Of a DNA stretch of 64,000 nt, positions 48,101 through 59,004 are shown piece by piece. A program made the position numbers and the translations under genes. Numbering within the stretch: the stretch's first letter is position 1; the number at the start of each line of letters is the position of its first letter. The notes under the pieces are model-generated. The model saw nothing but the letters and a program-made list of their open reading frames with translations. It did not search any database and was not told the origin of the DNA. The stretch comes from Phoenix dactylifera (lineage: Eukaryota > Streptophyta > Magnoliopsida > Arecales > Arecaceae). The DNA is taken from NCBI RefSeq assembly GCF_009389715.1, contig NC_052394.1:24179399-24243398 (forward strand), written 5' to 3'.

Positions 48101-50460
48101 TCCAAGATATGTCCCCTCCGACCAAAGTGAAGGAGGTTCAGGAGCTCGCTGGGAGGGTCGCCGCGCTCGGACGATTTGTGGCAAAATTGGCCGAACGCTG
48201 CCAACCGTTCTTCAAGGTGTTGAAGCGCCCGAAAGACTTCCTCTGGACGGCTGAATGTCAAGTGGCGTTCGACCAGCTCAAGGAGTACATGGCGTCTCCT
48301 CCCCTGCTGTCCAAGCCGCAAGAGGGGGAGATGCTCTACCTTTACCTGGCGGTCTCCCCAACCGCAGTCAACGCAGTACTGGTTCGGGAAGAGGCAAAAC
48401 TTCAGAAGCCCGTGTACTACACCAGCCGAGTCCTCCGGGATGCCGAGACGCGGTACACGAAGGCTGAAAAGATCGCCTTCGCGCTGCTGACTGCGACCAG
48501 GAGGCTTCGCCCCTATTTTCAGGCTCATTCTGTCACCCTTTTGACCGATCAACCACTGCGGCAGATCCTCAGCAATCCTGAGAATGCGGGACGGCTGGTG
48601 AAGTGGGCAGTAGAACTTGGTGAGTTCGACATCCGCTACCAGCCCCGGCCCGCCATCAAGGCCCAGGTGCTCGCGGACTTTCTCGCTGAGTGCACTGTGC
48701 AGGAGACGGAACCTAGGCCGCCGGAAACACCCAGCCTCGATCTCCCGATCTGGACGCTCCACATTGACGGGTCGTCGAACCCTGAAGGTGGAGGGGCTGG
48801 GCTGGTCCTTACCAATCCCGATGGAGTGATAGCCGAGTATGCCTTGAGGTTCGGATTTCCAGTGACCAACAATGAGGCGGAGTACGAGGCCCTAGTCACG
48901 GGACTCAAACTCGCCAAGGAGCTCGGCATCCGGCGTCTGAAGGTCTTCACCGACTCCCAGCTGGTGGTCGGGCAGGTTCGAGGAGAGTTCGAGGCACGGA
49001 GCCCGACCATGCAGAGCTACGTCCGGAAGGTGCAAGCACTCATTCCCGACCTCGGCAGTATTGACATTCAGCAGGTCCCAAGGAGCGAAAATGCTAGGGC
49101 CGACAGGTTGTCCCGCTTGGTGGGCGCTGAGGCACACAACTTGTCAAGGGCGATATACCTGGAGACCCTAGATGCCCCGAGCATCGGCGAGGCTGAAGCG
49201 GTAATGGCAATTGATCCGGAACCATCTTGGATGGACCCGCTTGTAGCTTACCTCGCCGAAGGGATCCTCCCCGAAGATGAAGATCAAGCTCGGCGACTTG
49301 TTATGAAGTCCGCCCACTACGTACTCTACGAAGGGAGGCTGTATCGGACCTCGTTCACCGCCCCCCTCTTAAGGTGCCTCCGCCCTTCGGAAGCGGCTTA
49401 CGCCCTCAGCGAAGTCCACGAAGGCATCTGCGGATCGCACCTGGGGGCTAGGTCCCTGGCACATAAGATCATGAGGCAAGGCTACTATTGGCCGACCTTA
49501 TTGGAAGACTCAAAGGATCACGTACGGAAATGCGACGCCTGCCAGCGCCACGCCAACATCCAGAGAGTCCCCTCTGTTCCCTTGGCGCCAATCACCGCCC
49601 CCTGGCCCTTTGCACAGTGGAGAATGGATATCCTCGGACCATTCCCCATCGCTTCGGCCCAGCGGAAATTTTTGATTGTCGCCATCGACTACTTCACCAA
49701 GTGGGTGGAGGCAGAGCCACTGGCCACCATCACGGAGGCGCAAGTCCGGAAGTTCGTAAAGAAGAACATCATTGTCCGATTTGGGGTACCTCGGGTCCTC
49801 ATCTCGGATAACGGTCGACAGTTTGATAACAAGCATTTCCGAGACTTCTGCGAGGAGTTCGGGATCGAACATCGGTTCACGTCCGTGTCACATCCCCAAA
49901 CCAACGGCGAGGCCGAGGTCACAAATCGGACAATCCTCCAAGGTATCAAAGCGCGGATCGGACGGACGGGGCAAGCTTGGGTCGAGGAACTCGAGAATGT
50001 CCTTTGGGCGTATCGGACCACGCATCGGACTCCTACCGGGGAGACGCCTTTCAGCCTAACCTATGGCACGGAAGCCGTTGTCCCCGTAGAGCTCGGACTT
50101 CCCTCACCTCGGGTAGCTGCACACCGACCCGAGGCCAACTCGGAGCAACTCCGAGGGAACCTGGATCTCTTGGAAGAAGCAAGGGAAATGGCGCAGGTTC
50201 GGATGGCAATGTATCAGCGGAGGGTGGCCCGATATTACAACTCCAAAGTCCGACCGAAGCTTTTCAGAATTGGAGATCTGGTGCTGAGGCGAGCTAAGGC
50301 ATCTCAACCTACGGAAGGTGGGAAGCTAGCGCCGAATTGGGAAGGCCCGTATAAGGTTCGTTGGGTAAACCGACCTGGCTCCTACCAGTTGGAAGCCCTA
50401 GATGGCCGAGAAATTCCAAGGGGCTGGAATTCCGCTAACCTGCGGATGTATTACCAGTAG
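45181..50460 (+). CDS. Gag-pol polyprotein of the Tat element
   Basis: A single 1759-residue frame. The retrotransposon gag domain is at about residues 150-290 (RGPARAWFAGLE). A Cys/His motif YCEYHRDHGHDTEDC lies near 403. Aspartic protease (VDSGSSADILYYEAF) is near 535. Reverse transcriptase spans about 730-1000, with CVDYTDLNKACPKDSFPLPR and YVDDMLVKS. The first RNase H is at about 1050-1150. An archaeal-type RNase H (LHIDGSSNPEGGGAGLVL) is near 1192-1320. Integrase has a zinc-binding region near 1420 and a DDE core around WRMDILGPFP, ISDNGRQF and NGEAEV (about 1480-1580). Retroelement proteins of this order copy the element RNA and integrate it. The true start of gag may lie upstream of the methionine used here. 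Confidence 0.92.
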   Translation: MQNLQGVISRVPQRAQEPLPPEHSPLPHNPRSFLSHGEERRREEDSRVRSILPGPSHRSCAGYERRTRARSQTPQSSRGPHSSRSPSRRSLSPTHRSRSLDRRVDDLHRQLQVLKGHSKDPFADLEISSQPTLASRILRTPNPPGFKMPAIEPYDGAADPRDHVESFRTLMLLHGASDPLLCKAFPATLRGPARAWFAGLEANSIQSFDQFTRFFISHFAVSSRRRLVSDSLFDVRQNEGESLRDYLTRFNKATLEVRNLSQEVALSALKRGFRKGRLTFSLDKRLPRSFPELLSRANQYADAEEAASHRNKEAAEAPLKPGKKRRKEAPQRRSPTPQRRRRSPSPARNHGATRPRSPYRRFNRYTPLLAPRAQILMEVKGREDLPVPRQMKKIPGRRPSRAYCEYHRDHGHDTEDCFQLRDEIEALIRRGRLGRYVNDRRPPADPRSVDPAPQEPREQNRPVAGVIHTITGGCSRPVRNAGGSAEASGVAVAKRQRVGNVITFCDEDVKGVQTPHDDAMVISLTMANYDVRRVLVDSGSSADILYYEAFQKMSLSRQLLHKTSTPLIGFTGDAISAEGVIELPVTAGVAPAEATVRLGFLVVRVPSAYNAILGRPGLNALRAVVSTYHLLMRFPTAAGIGEVRGDQPTARQCFLATLKGKKPMEALSVESLDARDEVALRHGEPAEGVIEVPLEEGRPDRTVRVGANLDLEARLWLVEFLRANADVFAWSAADVPGIDPEVISHALNVDPTHRPVKQKKRHCAPDRIRVVDQEVDKLLEAGFIREVNYPEWLANVVLVRKASGKWRMCVDYTDLNKACPKDSFPLPRIDQLVDATSGYQLLSFMDAFSGYNQIMMAPQDEEKTAFITDRGLYCYKVMPFGLKNAGTTYQRLVNKIFKEQIGRNMEVYVDDMLVKSRHADQHIADLEETFATLRKFRMKLNPAKCAFGASAGRFLGFIVNQRGIEANPDKIKAIQDMSPPTKVKEVQELAGRVAALGRFVAKLAERCQPFFKVLKRPKDFLWTAECQVAFDQLKEYMASPPLLSKPQEGEMLYLYLAVSPTAVNAVLVREEAKLQKPVYYTSRVLRDAETRYTKAEKIAFALLTATRRLRPYFQAHSVTLLTDQPLRQILSNPENAGRLVKWAVELGEFDIRYQPRPAIKAQVLADFLAECTVQETEPRPPETPSLDLPIWTLHIDGSSNPEGGGAGLVLTNPDGVIAEYALRFGFPVTNNEAEYEALVTGLKLAKELGIRRLKVFTDSQLVVGQVRGEFEARSPTMQSYVRKVQALIPDLGSIDIQQVPRSENARADRLSRLVGAEAHNLSRAIYLETLDAPSIGEAEAVMAIDPEPSWMDPLVAYLAEGILPEDEDQARRLVMKSAHYVLYEGRLYRTSFTAPLLRCLRPSEAAYALSEVHEGICGSHLGARSLAHKIMRQGYYWPTLLEDSKDHVRKCDACQRHANIQRVPSVPLAPITAPWPFAQWRMDILGPFPIASAQRKFLIVAIDYFTKWVEAEPLATITEAQVRKFVKKNIIVRFGVPRVLISDNGRQFDNKHFRDFCEEFGIEHRFTSVSHPQTNGEAEVTNRTILQGIKARIGRTGQAWVEELENVLWAYRTTHRTPTGETPFSLTYGTEAVVPVELGLPSPRVAAHRPEANSEQLRGNLDLLEEAREMAQVRMAMYQRRVARYYNSKVRPKLFRIGDLVLRRAKASQPTEGGKLAPNWEGPYKVRWVNRPGSYQLEALDGREIPRGWNSANLRMYYQ

Positions 50461-51529
50461 AACAACAAGGCCAGAAAGACAATTTGAAAAGGTGCAACAC
50501 TTTTCATTTCAATAATTTCTGGTTACAATGGCGTGCTCGTGTGATTACAAGGAATTCCCAGAGGGGAATTAGGGAGTAAAGAAAGCAAAGAAGAGGTGGA
50601 GAATCCGTGGAGCTGAGGACCGAGGATCCCAAACCCTCAATCCAAAGCAGCTGCAATCCCACCGGAAGTGGGTGCTTCTAACCGGAGGCGCCATCCAGCA
50701 CCTCACCAAAAAGACGAGGAGCCGCCGCAGAAGAAGCTCCCGCTGCCCCCAGGGGAACGCCGCCTCCAAAGGATATTCCCATCCTCCCCAGTGGTAGGAA
50801 AGAGAAGGAATACGAGGGGGAAGAGCATATGGAGGCACGGTCCCGGACTGAGCGTCTGGTGCAGAGCTCGATCGGGAGGCTGAACTTCAAGGAGGGGAGA
50901 TGTGATCCCGGATGAAACGCCTAGAGCGGAGCTCCGCCGGGAAGACCCTCCTTGTTGATCCCAGATGAAACGGCTAGTTGGCTGAAGTCGCAAGGGGAGC
51001 GTCTCCCCTTTCCTTCAACAGGAGTCTCTCAGTCATATGCCAAGGAGGAGGTCCGCGATCCATGGCAACCTGAACAGCTCCAGCTTGGCAAACTCCATCG
51101 TACCTGCACCTGTATTTATAGCCAAACTCCGGCCCCCTGGTCGTTCCGATGCGGGTGGCTCCAATAAATGCAGGCGCATTGAAACCGGAGCCGTTCCGGC
51201 TCCCGAGGCGTATCTCCCCGCGATTTCCTAAGCGTCATTCTCCTTAAACCGCATTCTTTGTGCAGGACAATCCGGGTGTCATGTACCCCTAGGTCCACAT
51301 ATCTCCGCTCGCGCCCAGGCCGTATCCTCCTCGAAGAACCCGCGTATCGCGGTCGCTCAACTAACACTCCTCGCAAGCAGCAGCTGGCGATCCGATTTTC
51401 CAGGTAACGCATTAATTAGCGTTTAATGCCCTTCTCGTGTTCCCCCAAGCAACGCTTAGAGAAAAGGAGAAACATGATCGCGGCTGGCCACGGAGAAACT
51501 CCGTCGGGCAGCGAGCGACAAGCGCACGA

Positions 51530-52710
51530 CCAACGAGCGGAATTTCCCGAGGCTCGGCCCTCGGATGCCTGGCTAGCCCGATGATCATCCCGGGAGCAGA
51601 CTAGCCGGAAGCCCCGACCGGTCGCCTCGGCTTGCGCCAGCCTTGGCCGACCAACGAGTGGAAGGTCCCGAGGCTCGGCCCTCAGATGCCTGGCTAGCCC
51701 GATGATCATCCCGGGAGCAGACTAGCCGGAAGCCCCGACCGGTCGCCTCGGCTTGCGCCAGCCTTGGCCGACCAACGAGTGGAATGTCCCGAGGCTCGGC
51801 CCTCGGATGCCAGGCTAACCCGACGATCATCCCGGGAGCAGACTAGCCTGAAGCCCCGACCGGTCGCCTCGGCTTGCGCCAGCCTTGGCCGACCAACGAG
51901 CGGAATTTCCTGAGGCTTGACAACCCTCGGATGCCAGGCTAACCCGACGATCATCCCGGGAGCAGACTAGCCTGAAGCCCCGACCGGTCGCCTCGACTTG
52001 CGCCAGCCTTGGCCGACCAACGAGTGGAATGTCCCGAGGCTCGGCCCTCGGATGCCAGGCTAACCCGACGATCATCCCGGGAGCAGACTAGCCTGAAGCC
52101 CCGACCGGTCGCCTCGGCTTGCGCCAGCCTTGGCCGACCAACGAGCGGAATTTCCTGAGGCTTGACAACCCTCGGATGCCAGGCTAACCCGACGATCATC
52201 CCGGGAGCAGACTAGCCTGAAGCCCCGACCGGTCGCCTCGGCTTGCGCCAGCCTTGGCCGACCAACGAGCGGAATTTCCTGAGGCTTGGCGGCCCTCGGA
52301 TGCCTGGCTAGCCCGATGATCATCCCGGGAGCAGACTAGCCGGAAGCCCCGACCGGTCGCCTCGGCTTGCGCCAGCCTTGGCCCGACCAACGAGTGGAAG
52401 GTCCCGAGGCTCGGCCCTCGGATGCCAGGCTAACCCGATGACCATCCCGGGAGCAGACTAGCCTGAAGCCCCGACCGGTTGCCTCGGCATGCGCCAGCCT
52501 TGGTCGACCAACGAGTGGAATTTCCTGAGGCCTAACCCTCGGATGCCTGGCTTGGCGCCGGAAGAATTTCCTGAGGCCTAACCCTCGGATGCCTGGCTTA
52601 GCGCCGGAAGAATTTCCCGAGGCCCAACCCTCGGATGCCTGGCTTAGCGCCGGAAGAGTTTCCTGAGGCCTAACCCTCGGATGCCTGGCCTAGCGCCGGA
52701 AGAATTTCGG
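51530..52710. repeat. Tandem repeat block in the Tat 3' region
   Basis: About eight units of 121-124 bp (around GATCATCCCGGGAGCAGACT) run from roughly 51530 to 52510. They are followed by four or five shorter units of about 46 bp (around CCTAACCCTCGGATGCC) to about 52710. Long 3' regions with tandem repeats between pol and the 3' LTR are usual in Tat elements. The reverse-strand open frames here only reflect the repeat. Confidence 0.9.
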
Positions 52711-52884
52711 GAGCCAGGAGTCAGCAAGACGCTACCGAGAGTTAAAAGAAAAAGAAGGACGAAGGTGAGATGAAGAAACATTCAACTTGCATTAATTTTC
52801 ATTGTTTCAGGGCCGAGGCCCATACAATTTGGCAAAACCCCGGTATACAAAAAAAAAAGAGAAGACAACGAAAGGTACAAGAGG

Positions 52885-55255
52885 TCAGCTTGGAGGAACT
52901 CCCGGGTCGGGAACGTCGGGCTCGTCCGCAGGAGGTAGGGAAGCAGCAGGAGAACCGGCAGGCAATGACGCCGGAGAGGAGTCGAGAAGGGAAATCTCGC
53001 TCAGGTCAACTTCGGGGTACTTAGCCGACACCCTTGCCAGGCCCTCCTCGAAGCCTAAGATAAAGGCTTCGGCCCCCGCGTCCGACGCGTCACGGACAAA
53101 CTCGTCGGACTGACGATAGGTCTGTACTGCCTCCGACATATCATGAGCGAACTCGGCGGACTGGCGATAAGCCTCTACCGCCTGACGCCCGATTTCCGCA
53201 CTCCTCTCGGCCAGCGCCGCCTCTGCCCGCTCCATAATCTGGGCTTTCGCCTCCAAGACCTTCGCCACAATCCGGCCTTCCGCCTCGGTGGAGACCCTCA
53301 GCAGCTCAGCCCGAGCCTCCTTGTGCTTCGCTTCGGCAGCAATGCGAGCAGCCTCAGCCTCCGTCAGGCGCGAATGAAGCTCCTGATCGCTCGCACGGGA
53401 CTTCTCCAAGGCCGACTCCAATTCGCCCAGCTTAGCTTCGAGAGACCGGATTCGGTTGCGGGCGTTGTCGGCTGACCGCTGGGCCTTCTCCCACCTCTCC
53501 CGGTAGTCGGCAGCCTTCCGGGACTGCTTCTCGGCCCGCTCATCCGCCTTCTTGACCTCGCCCTCGAGACCCGAGGCAACCTTGAGCTGCTCCTGAGCCT
53601 CCAACAGTTGCTTCTCGAGGGCAGCAAAGCCGAGTGCCCGCTCTTCGGCCTCCCGGAGCCTCGCCTCGAAGTCCCCGGTCGTCCTGCCTGCCACAGCCTG
53701 GCCTCCCTTTTCCACTGCTTTCAGCCGGTCCTCGGCCTTCGCCAGAAGCCCCGCCTGTTCCTTGTAGCACTCCTCCAGACGGATCATGTACTGGGCGAGC
53801 TAAGAAATAGGAAAAATAAGGGAGTCAGGCGGAGAACAACAGAGCCAATAAATGGTGAAAAGCGGCCAGAAGAACACTCACCGACATGAGACAGACACAG
53901 CTGGCAGCCCCAACGTCAGAGACCTCCAACTCCCGGACCCGCCGACGGTCCTTCTCCAGCAGCACTGTTTCGATGAGATTTCGGGCGCCATCGGTAGTGA
54001 AGGCAGACCCCGATTTCTCCCCAGAGCCGGACGGTGGTTCTGCAGCCTTACCCCTATCCATCGCCTGGGGAAGAGTCCGGCCGATCGCGCTCGGGGCGGG
54101 GGTCACCCCAGGAATTGATAGGGTCCCGCTCGGTCGGGGCCTCGGCGCGTCCCTCCTCGAGTCATCAGGAGCCGACCGAGTCGAAGGCCGGGTCGGGGAC
54201 CGATCACGTCCGACCCGTCCGTCTCGGGCAGGCTCGGATGATACCTCCGGAGTAGCGGCAATCTTACCACCGGAGGGCTGATACAGCGTCAGCTGCCGGT
54301 CCGTGCCCACGACGTCTCCCTGATCGGTGGGCCCGGACTCGTCGGTCGGCGTCGGAGGCACCTCCTTACGGGACTTCTTCGCCGGTGGGGCCCCCGCTCG
54401 GAAGAGCTCGTTTCCTCCTCTGGGCTGCTTCCAGCAGGGACGCCCTACCAACAGCCTTTGTCTTCACCGACCGCATGACGTCGTCGATCTCTGCAAAAAG
54501 GACGGGATAGTCGGAGACGGAGAAACCAAAGGAAAGAACGGGACGAAAGAAGGAAAAAAAGTCAAGAAAGAATCGGTGGCGGACTCACGGTCGGTGGGGA
54601 CCGAGCTCAGACCGACATTCACCAAAGTATCCTCGGAAATAAGGCGGGCCACCGGGGGGAGCTGGCCCTCGGCAACCAACCCCTTCAAGGCGGCCAAGCC
54701 ATCGGACTCCTCCCTTGACAGTCTCGATAGGCCGATCGGAGACTTCATCGGGGTCTCCCAAGTCGCCCTGATTTCTCAAGAGGGATCTGCATCAACAAAA
54801 AAGAAGCGCTCCTTCCATTTGTGAATGGAGGTAGGAGCCTCCTTGACAAGGCCGCATCCTCGCCGCGCTGCGAAGCACCACCACCCTTTGTCCTGGGGGT
54901 GGCCGCTCAGGCTGTAGAACTCCCAAAAAACATTCAGGGTGGCGGGGATCTCGTGCATACGGCAGAGAACCTGGAAGACCGTCAGGGCCCGCCACGAGTT
55001 CGGCACCAGTTGCGTCGGTGCCACTCTTAAACCCCGTAGCACCTGCATGACCAAGTCCGAAGGGGGAAAGCGGAACCCGGCCTGGAGAATGCCCTCATTG
55101 ATGGCGATCTTCCCTGGAGGAGGATGGGACATCCTCTCCTCAGGCCCCGGGAGCGTGGCGTTGCAGGCCTCGGGAAGGTGGTACCGAGCCACGAGTCTGT
55201 CTAAATCTGTGGCGACCAGCTCCGACTTAATTTGGTCTGCTCTCACTTCGCCCAT
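52885..55255 (-). other. Antisense gene region of the Tat element
   Basis: Three large antisense frames lie in order on the minus strand. The first (55255-54776, 159 aa) carries GFRFPPSDLVMQVLRGL, WRALTVFQVLC and HKWKERFFFV, hallmarks of the plant 'putative gypsy type transposon' family (Pfam PF04195, as I remember it). The middle frame (within 54451-53825) is Pro/Ser/basic-rich. The last (53787-52885, 300 aa) is a long Glu/Ala/Arg-rich coiled coil. The frames are separated by gaps that look like introns, so a spliced antisense gene is likely, as known for some Tat-lineage elements. A TATTTAA box on the minus strand near 55525-55519 could be its promoter. Its function is unknown. Confidence 0.65.
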
Positions 55256-55775
55256 TCCTAATGGCCAATAAACCTACGGTTAGGACGGGGACCGGAAGGG
55301 GGGAAAGACCGGAGCGACTGGAGTACACTAGTATAAGAGGGGAAAGTATGGAGAGCCCTAAGCAGAAGAATGGGAAAAACTCACCGGAAAAGAGGTAAGA
55401 ACGGCTCCGAGAGCGCCAAAGGAGAAACAAGTGAACAGTCCGACGGCAGCAACAGCAGCGCAAAGGGGAAACTTGAAAATATCTGTAAAGAAGAAGACGG
55501 ACGGGGAAAGGCCCCCGATTAAATAGGCGGAAAGGCAAGTGACGCCTCGATGACGCCAGAGGACGCCTGGCTGCCGAAGGGTCGCTCGCGCCCCAAAGGC
55601 GAATCGACACCATTAAGGAAGGATGTCCGCCGAAATCCTCAGACTGCCAGGTCGGCAATAACCGCCATACGCCATAAAAAGGGCGGGGAGCTCGAAGCGC
55701 GCGCGCCTCTCCGAGGAACGGCGGCAATCCCGAAACATCACTCCCTTCACCTGTTCCCCTTCTGGTTCCAGGCTC

Positions 55776-55790
55776 GGAAGTGGGGGGCTA
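55776..55790 (+). other. Polypurine tract of the Tat element
   Basis: GGAAGTGGGGGGCTA directly precedes the 3' LTR, the expected place for plus-strand priming. Confidence 0.7.
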
Positions 55791-55791
55791 C

Positions 55792-56609
55792 TGTTACGGG
55801 GGAAATAAGCCGCCATGCCCCACGTGACCGGCACGCGCGCCCAGGAAGACTACGGCTGCCCTTTGATCCAGCAATCCGACCCCGAGTCGGACATCCTCGG
55901 CTCCGCAGCCCGACCCCGAGTCGGCTGCCCTTTGATCCAGCAATCCGACCCCGAGTCGGACATCCTCGGCTCCGCAGCCCGACCCCGAGTCGGCTGCCCT
56001 TTGATCCAGCAATCCGACCCCGAGTCGGACATCCTCGGCTCCGCAGCCCGACCCCGAGTCGGCTGCCCCTTGATCCAGCGCTCCGACCCCGAGTCGGAGA
56101 TCTCCTGATAACGACAGGCTATTCCCCAGAGGCACGCCGCGGCCTCCTGCTCCGCTACTCCCTGCAACGGCTGTATCCGCTGCTGCTCCACGATCTCCTG
56201 CATCAGCCGTACAAAGCGGAGCCCCACTATGCCCTGACGTGGCCGTACCCGGTGCTGCTCCACGACGCCCTGTAACGGCCATGTCAGTGGCCACACCATC
56301 GTGCCCCACGATAACGAACCCCCCTGAGAGACCCCCCAGCCAGGTATATATGCGGCTGGGAGGAGAAAGGGGGGAGGTGAGCAATATCTCCCAGAGCACT
56401 CTCTTACTTGCGATTATCACCTCTCCTCCTCCTCCAATCTCCTCTGACTTGACCGTCGGAGGGCCATCACCACTCTGGTGGTGGTGCAAGGCTTGTTTGC
56501 AGGTTTCTTGGCGGAAGGTGGAGCGCAACCAACACCAACCAAGACAACTCAGACGGAACCCCGTTCACACCGCAGTGCCAATCGTTCACGGTTTGGACCA
56601 CCAGCAACA
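55792..56609 (+). repeat. 3' LTR of the Tat element (818 bp)
   Basis: It is nearly identical to the 5' LTR but is 69 bp longer because it has three rather than two full copies of the internal 69-bp unit. Confidence 0.92.
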
Positions 56610-56733
56610 GGAATACTTAGTTCATAAAAACTCATAAAATCGTTCTTAAATAATTGAATCTTGTAAGAAGACTAATTAGTTATTGTTATATGGTTATGGT
56701 GTGTCCTAAAAGTCCCATGTTCACATATAGTTT

Positions 56734-57422
56734 TGTTGCTGGAAAATAGACCCGGAGGAAACCGTGAAACGAGGAGGAGGAGTTTCTGCTGCTGGCACGG
56801 TGGCGGACGGCTGTCTCCGGCGGACCTACAAAAAAGCCTTTGGCCGGGGGTTCCAGCAAAAACCCTCTGATGCTTAAGTCAGAAAGGGCTTTGGAGATAA
56901 TAGAGATAATGAAGAGGTATTTTCTGGCCCGGGAAGAAGATCATCTCCCCAGAGTTTCCTCCCTTTATAGAAGGGAGTGTAGCGGTTACACACAATCGAG
57001 CGTGATTGTGCAAATCTTGGTTTAAATGAGTACGTTAAAGGGCCCGAGATTTCGGGCTAACTGGCGATCGGTTGAGATTGCGTGGATTCAAATATTGACA
57101 GCCGTTGTGGCGGAGATTGTGAAATTTGATCTCGGATATGGAGGATTTGATGGTTCTTTCCTTAGGCAGACCGGCTTGACTGCTAGTAGAGTCAGGATCG
57201 GCTCGAGGTCAATCGGGCCTTGCTCAGCCGAGATCATGCGTACCGAGGTTATACCTGCCGAGGTCGTGCTTGTCGATATCATGTCTGCCAAGGTCATACT
57301 TGCCGAGATCATTCTTATCGAGGCCGTGCTTGCCGAGGCCATTCTTCTTGAGATTATGCTTGCCATCGGATTTAGGTGCTTTAATTGTATTTTGTGGGGT
57401 GGTCCACTTTTCCCCCCCATCA
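56734..57422 (+). mobile_element. Solo LTR (689 bp) with AGTTT target duplication
   Basis: The segment starts TGTTGCTGGAAAATAG and ends TTTTCCCCCCCATCA. It is flanked on both sides by AGTTT (56729-56733 and 57423-57427). A TTTATAGAAGGGA promoter-like motif lies near 56971-56983. There are no internal coding domains, so it is a solo LTR left by recombination. It is unrelated in sequence to the neighbouring Tat LTRs. The intact target duplication suggests it is not very old. Confidence 0.8.
57220..57366. repeat. 15-bp degenerate tandem array inside the solo LTR
   Basis: Nine to ten units of exactly 15 bp, with a core like TGCTTGCCGAGGTCA, lie one after another. Because 15 is a multiple of three, an open frame through it encodes a pentapeptide repeat of the LAEVI kind, but it is not part of a recognisable gene. 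Confidence 0.85.
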
Positions 57423-57427
57423 AGTTT

Positions 57428-58928
57428 AACTACCTTGCATGTGAGAGACGATAGAATGTCCACGTTAGAAGTTCAATGGGCATTCCATGTTAATGTTTTC
57501 ATTACATAAAAATATAAATTTGGTAGTAACTAGACTTTTTCATCTTTGTTTTTTTTAAATCCCTATCAAATAGTGAGCGATGTAGCTCACTTCCATCTTA
57601 TAAATATCTAGGAGTTTAGCAAGCCAGATACACGGTAAATTCTACACGAGAATGTACATGAATGCAGATGGGGCCTCAGATTTTGAAGCCCTTAACGGTA
57701 ATTCGAATCTAAATTTGCTTTCGCCAATCTTTGGTACCCAATAAAGCAAAAAGTTTATGTATCAGGTATTGCTCTGGTTGTCACACCGCTTTGTTTAATA
57801 AGCAAAGATTTCAGTCCGAGATCTAAATGATAAATTTTGGACTCTATTAATTATAAGAGAGGGTGGTTCTCGTGAAAATAAAGCACGTTCTTAATCTTTT
57901 TAAAGACGCAGAGTAAAACTGAACCAAAGCGTTACCTAACTTTGTTCGGATCCACAGCATTCGAAGTTTTACTGCGTGTGAAAAATTTAAATTCCCGTTG
58001 CTGAACCTGTATGTCCGTTAGCTCCGTTCCCACGCGTCCAAGTTTCTTGTCCTCGCCATAAACAAAGGAGTGTCGTTTCTGCATTGATTTCTTCCACCGC
58101 ACTTAAATTTGCTCACCCTGTGGCATGTCCCATAGTTTCTCCTTGCAGTTGAACGGCTTCCAACCAAACCCATAGTTTTCTAGCAGCCTGAAAGGCGCCC
58201 ATCCTTTCGAGCGCTTTCTTCAATTTACGTCTCCTTGTGCCCCTGCCATAAGCACGCATGGCATGCTCCATTTTCTCATCCAATCCACTTGAGTAGCAAA
58301 TAGAGCTACTTCGAAGAAGTCGACTATCATTAAAATATATTCCGCCCCCACCCCCAGTCTCTAGACATCGCAGAGCCATAGAATGCTCCAAACCAAAACA
58401 AGGGTGCACGCAATCGAGACGGTCTCCCCGTTAACGGATGACCGACTGGGTTCGGGTTGTATCTTTCGCGCCAAAGGATGCATGGTCTTTTTTTTTCTTT
58501 CTTTTTTTGTTTCGACGCTGACCGTTGGATCTCGCCTGCACGGCTCTCAAAGGATCAGAACTCATTCATTCATCCGCCTCCACGGATCTCGAAGCGATAA
58601 TTGCGTGATCCAAAGGTGGATTCGCGCGAAAGATACAGCCCCGTCCCTGACTGCAATGGAGGTCTATCGTTCGGCTGTAGTGGAAACCAGCACGAGTGAA
58701 CGGTTTTTTGAGTAAAATAGCGAAGCTCGTTCACAGAGACCGGACGGTTTCTACGTTCGTCGGGGCGAGCCGGACACCGGGCGACCCGCCCCTGTGTTTG
58801 TACATTGTTACATGCGTAAACAACGGCGTTCTACCTCCTCGGACCAGCAAGAAAAGCTACCCCCCTATTTCCCACCAACCCCTCCAACGTGACACACGGA
58901 CGCACTCAACGTACCTCCTCCACATTCT

Positions 58929-58932
<4 letters not shown>
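57428..58932. other. Intergenic region upstream of CYP86A
   Basis: No gene is recognised. It is ordinary mixed-composition DNA that should hold the distal CYP86A promoter. Short open frames at 58113-58409 and 58383-58715 show no domain. Confidence 0.5.

Positions 58933-59004
<72 letters not shown>

Larger units (their letters stand above)
44203..56609 (+). mobile_element. Ty3/gypsy retrotransposon, Tat lineage, whole-looking and young
   Basis: A 12.4-kb LTR element runs from LTR TG to CA ends inside a GGAAT target duplication. Order: 5' LTR, primer-binding site, gag-pol, long 3' region with tandem repeats and antisense gene, polypurine tract, 3' LTR. A second (archaeal-type) RNase H domain behind the usual one, and the lack of a chromodomain, mark the Tat lineage (Ogre/Retand relatives). 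The main gag-pol frame is continuous, so the element looks whole. By eye the two LTRs differ by about three substitutions plus one tandem unit. At an assumed 1.3e-8 substitutions per site per year this suggests insertion in the order of 0.1-0.2 million years ago. It sits about 0.5 kb upstream of the eIF3f start codon, pointing away from it. Confidence 0.93.

Noticed and set aside
51416-52390. Series of similar reverse-strand frames (MIVGLAWHPRAEPRD-like)
   Set aside because: They repeat because the DNA is a 121-124 bp tandem array in the Tat element, and they carry no domain.
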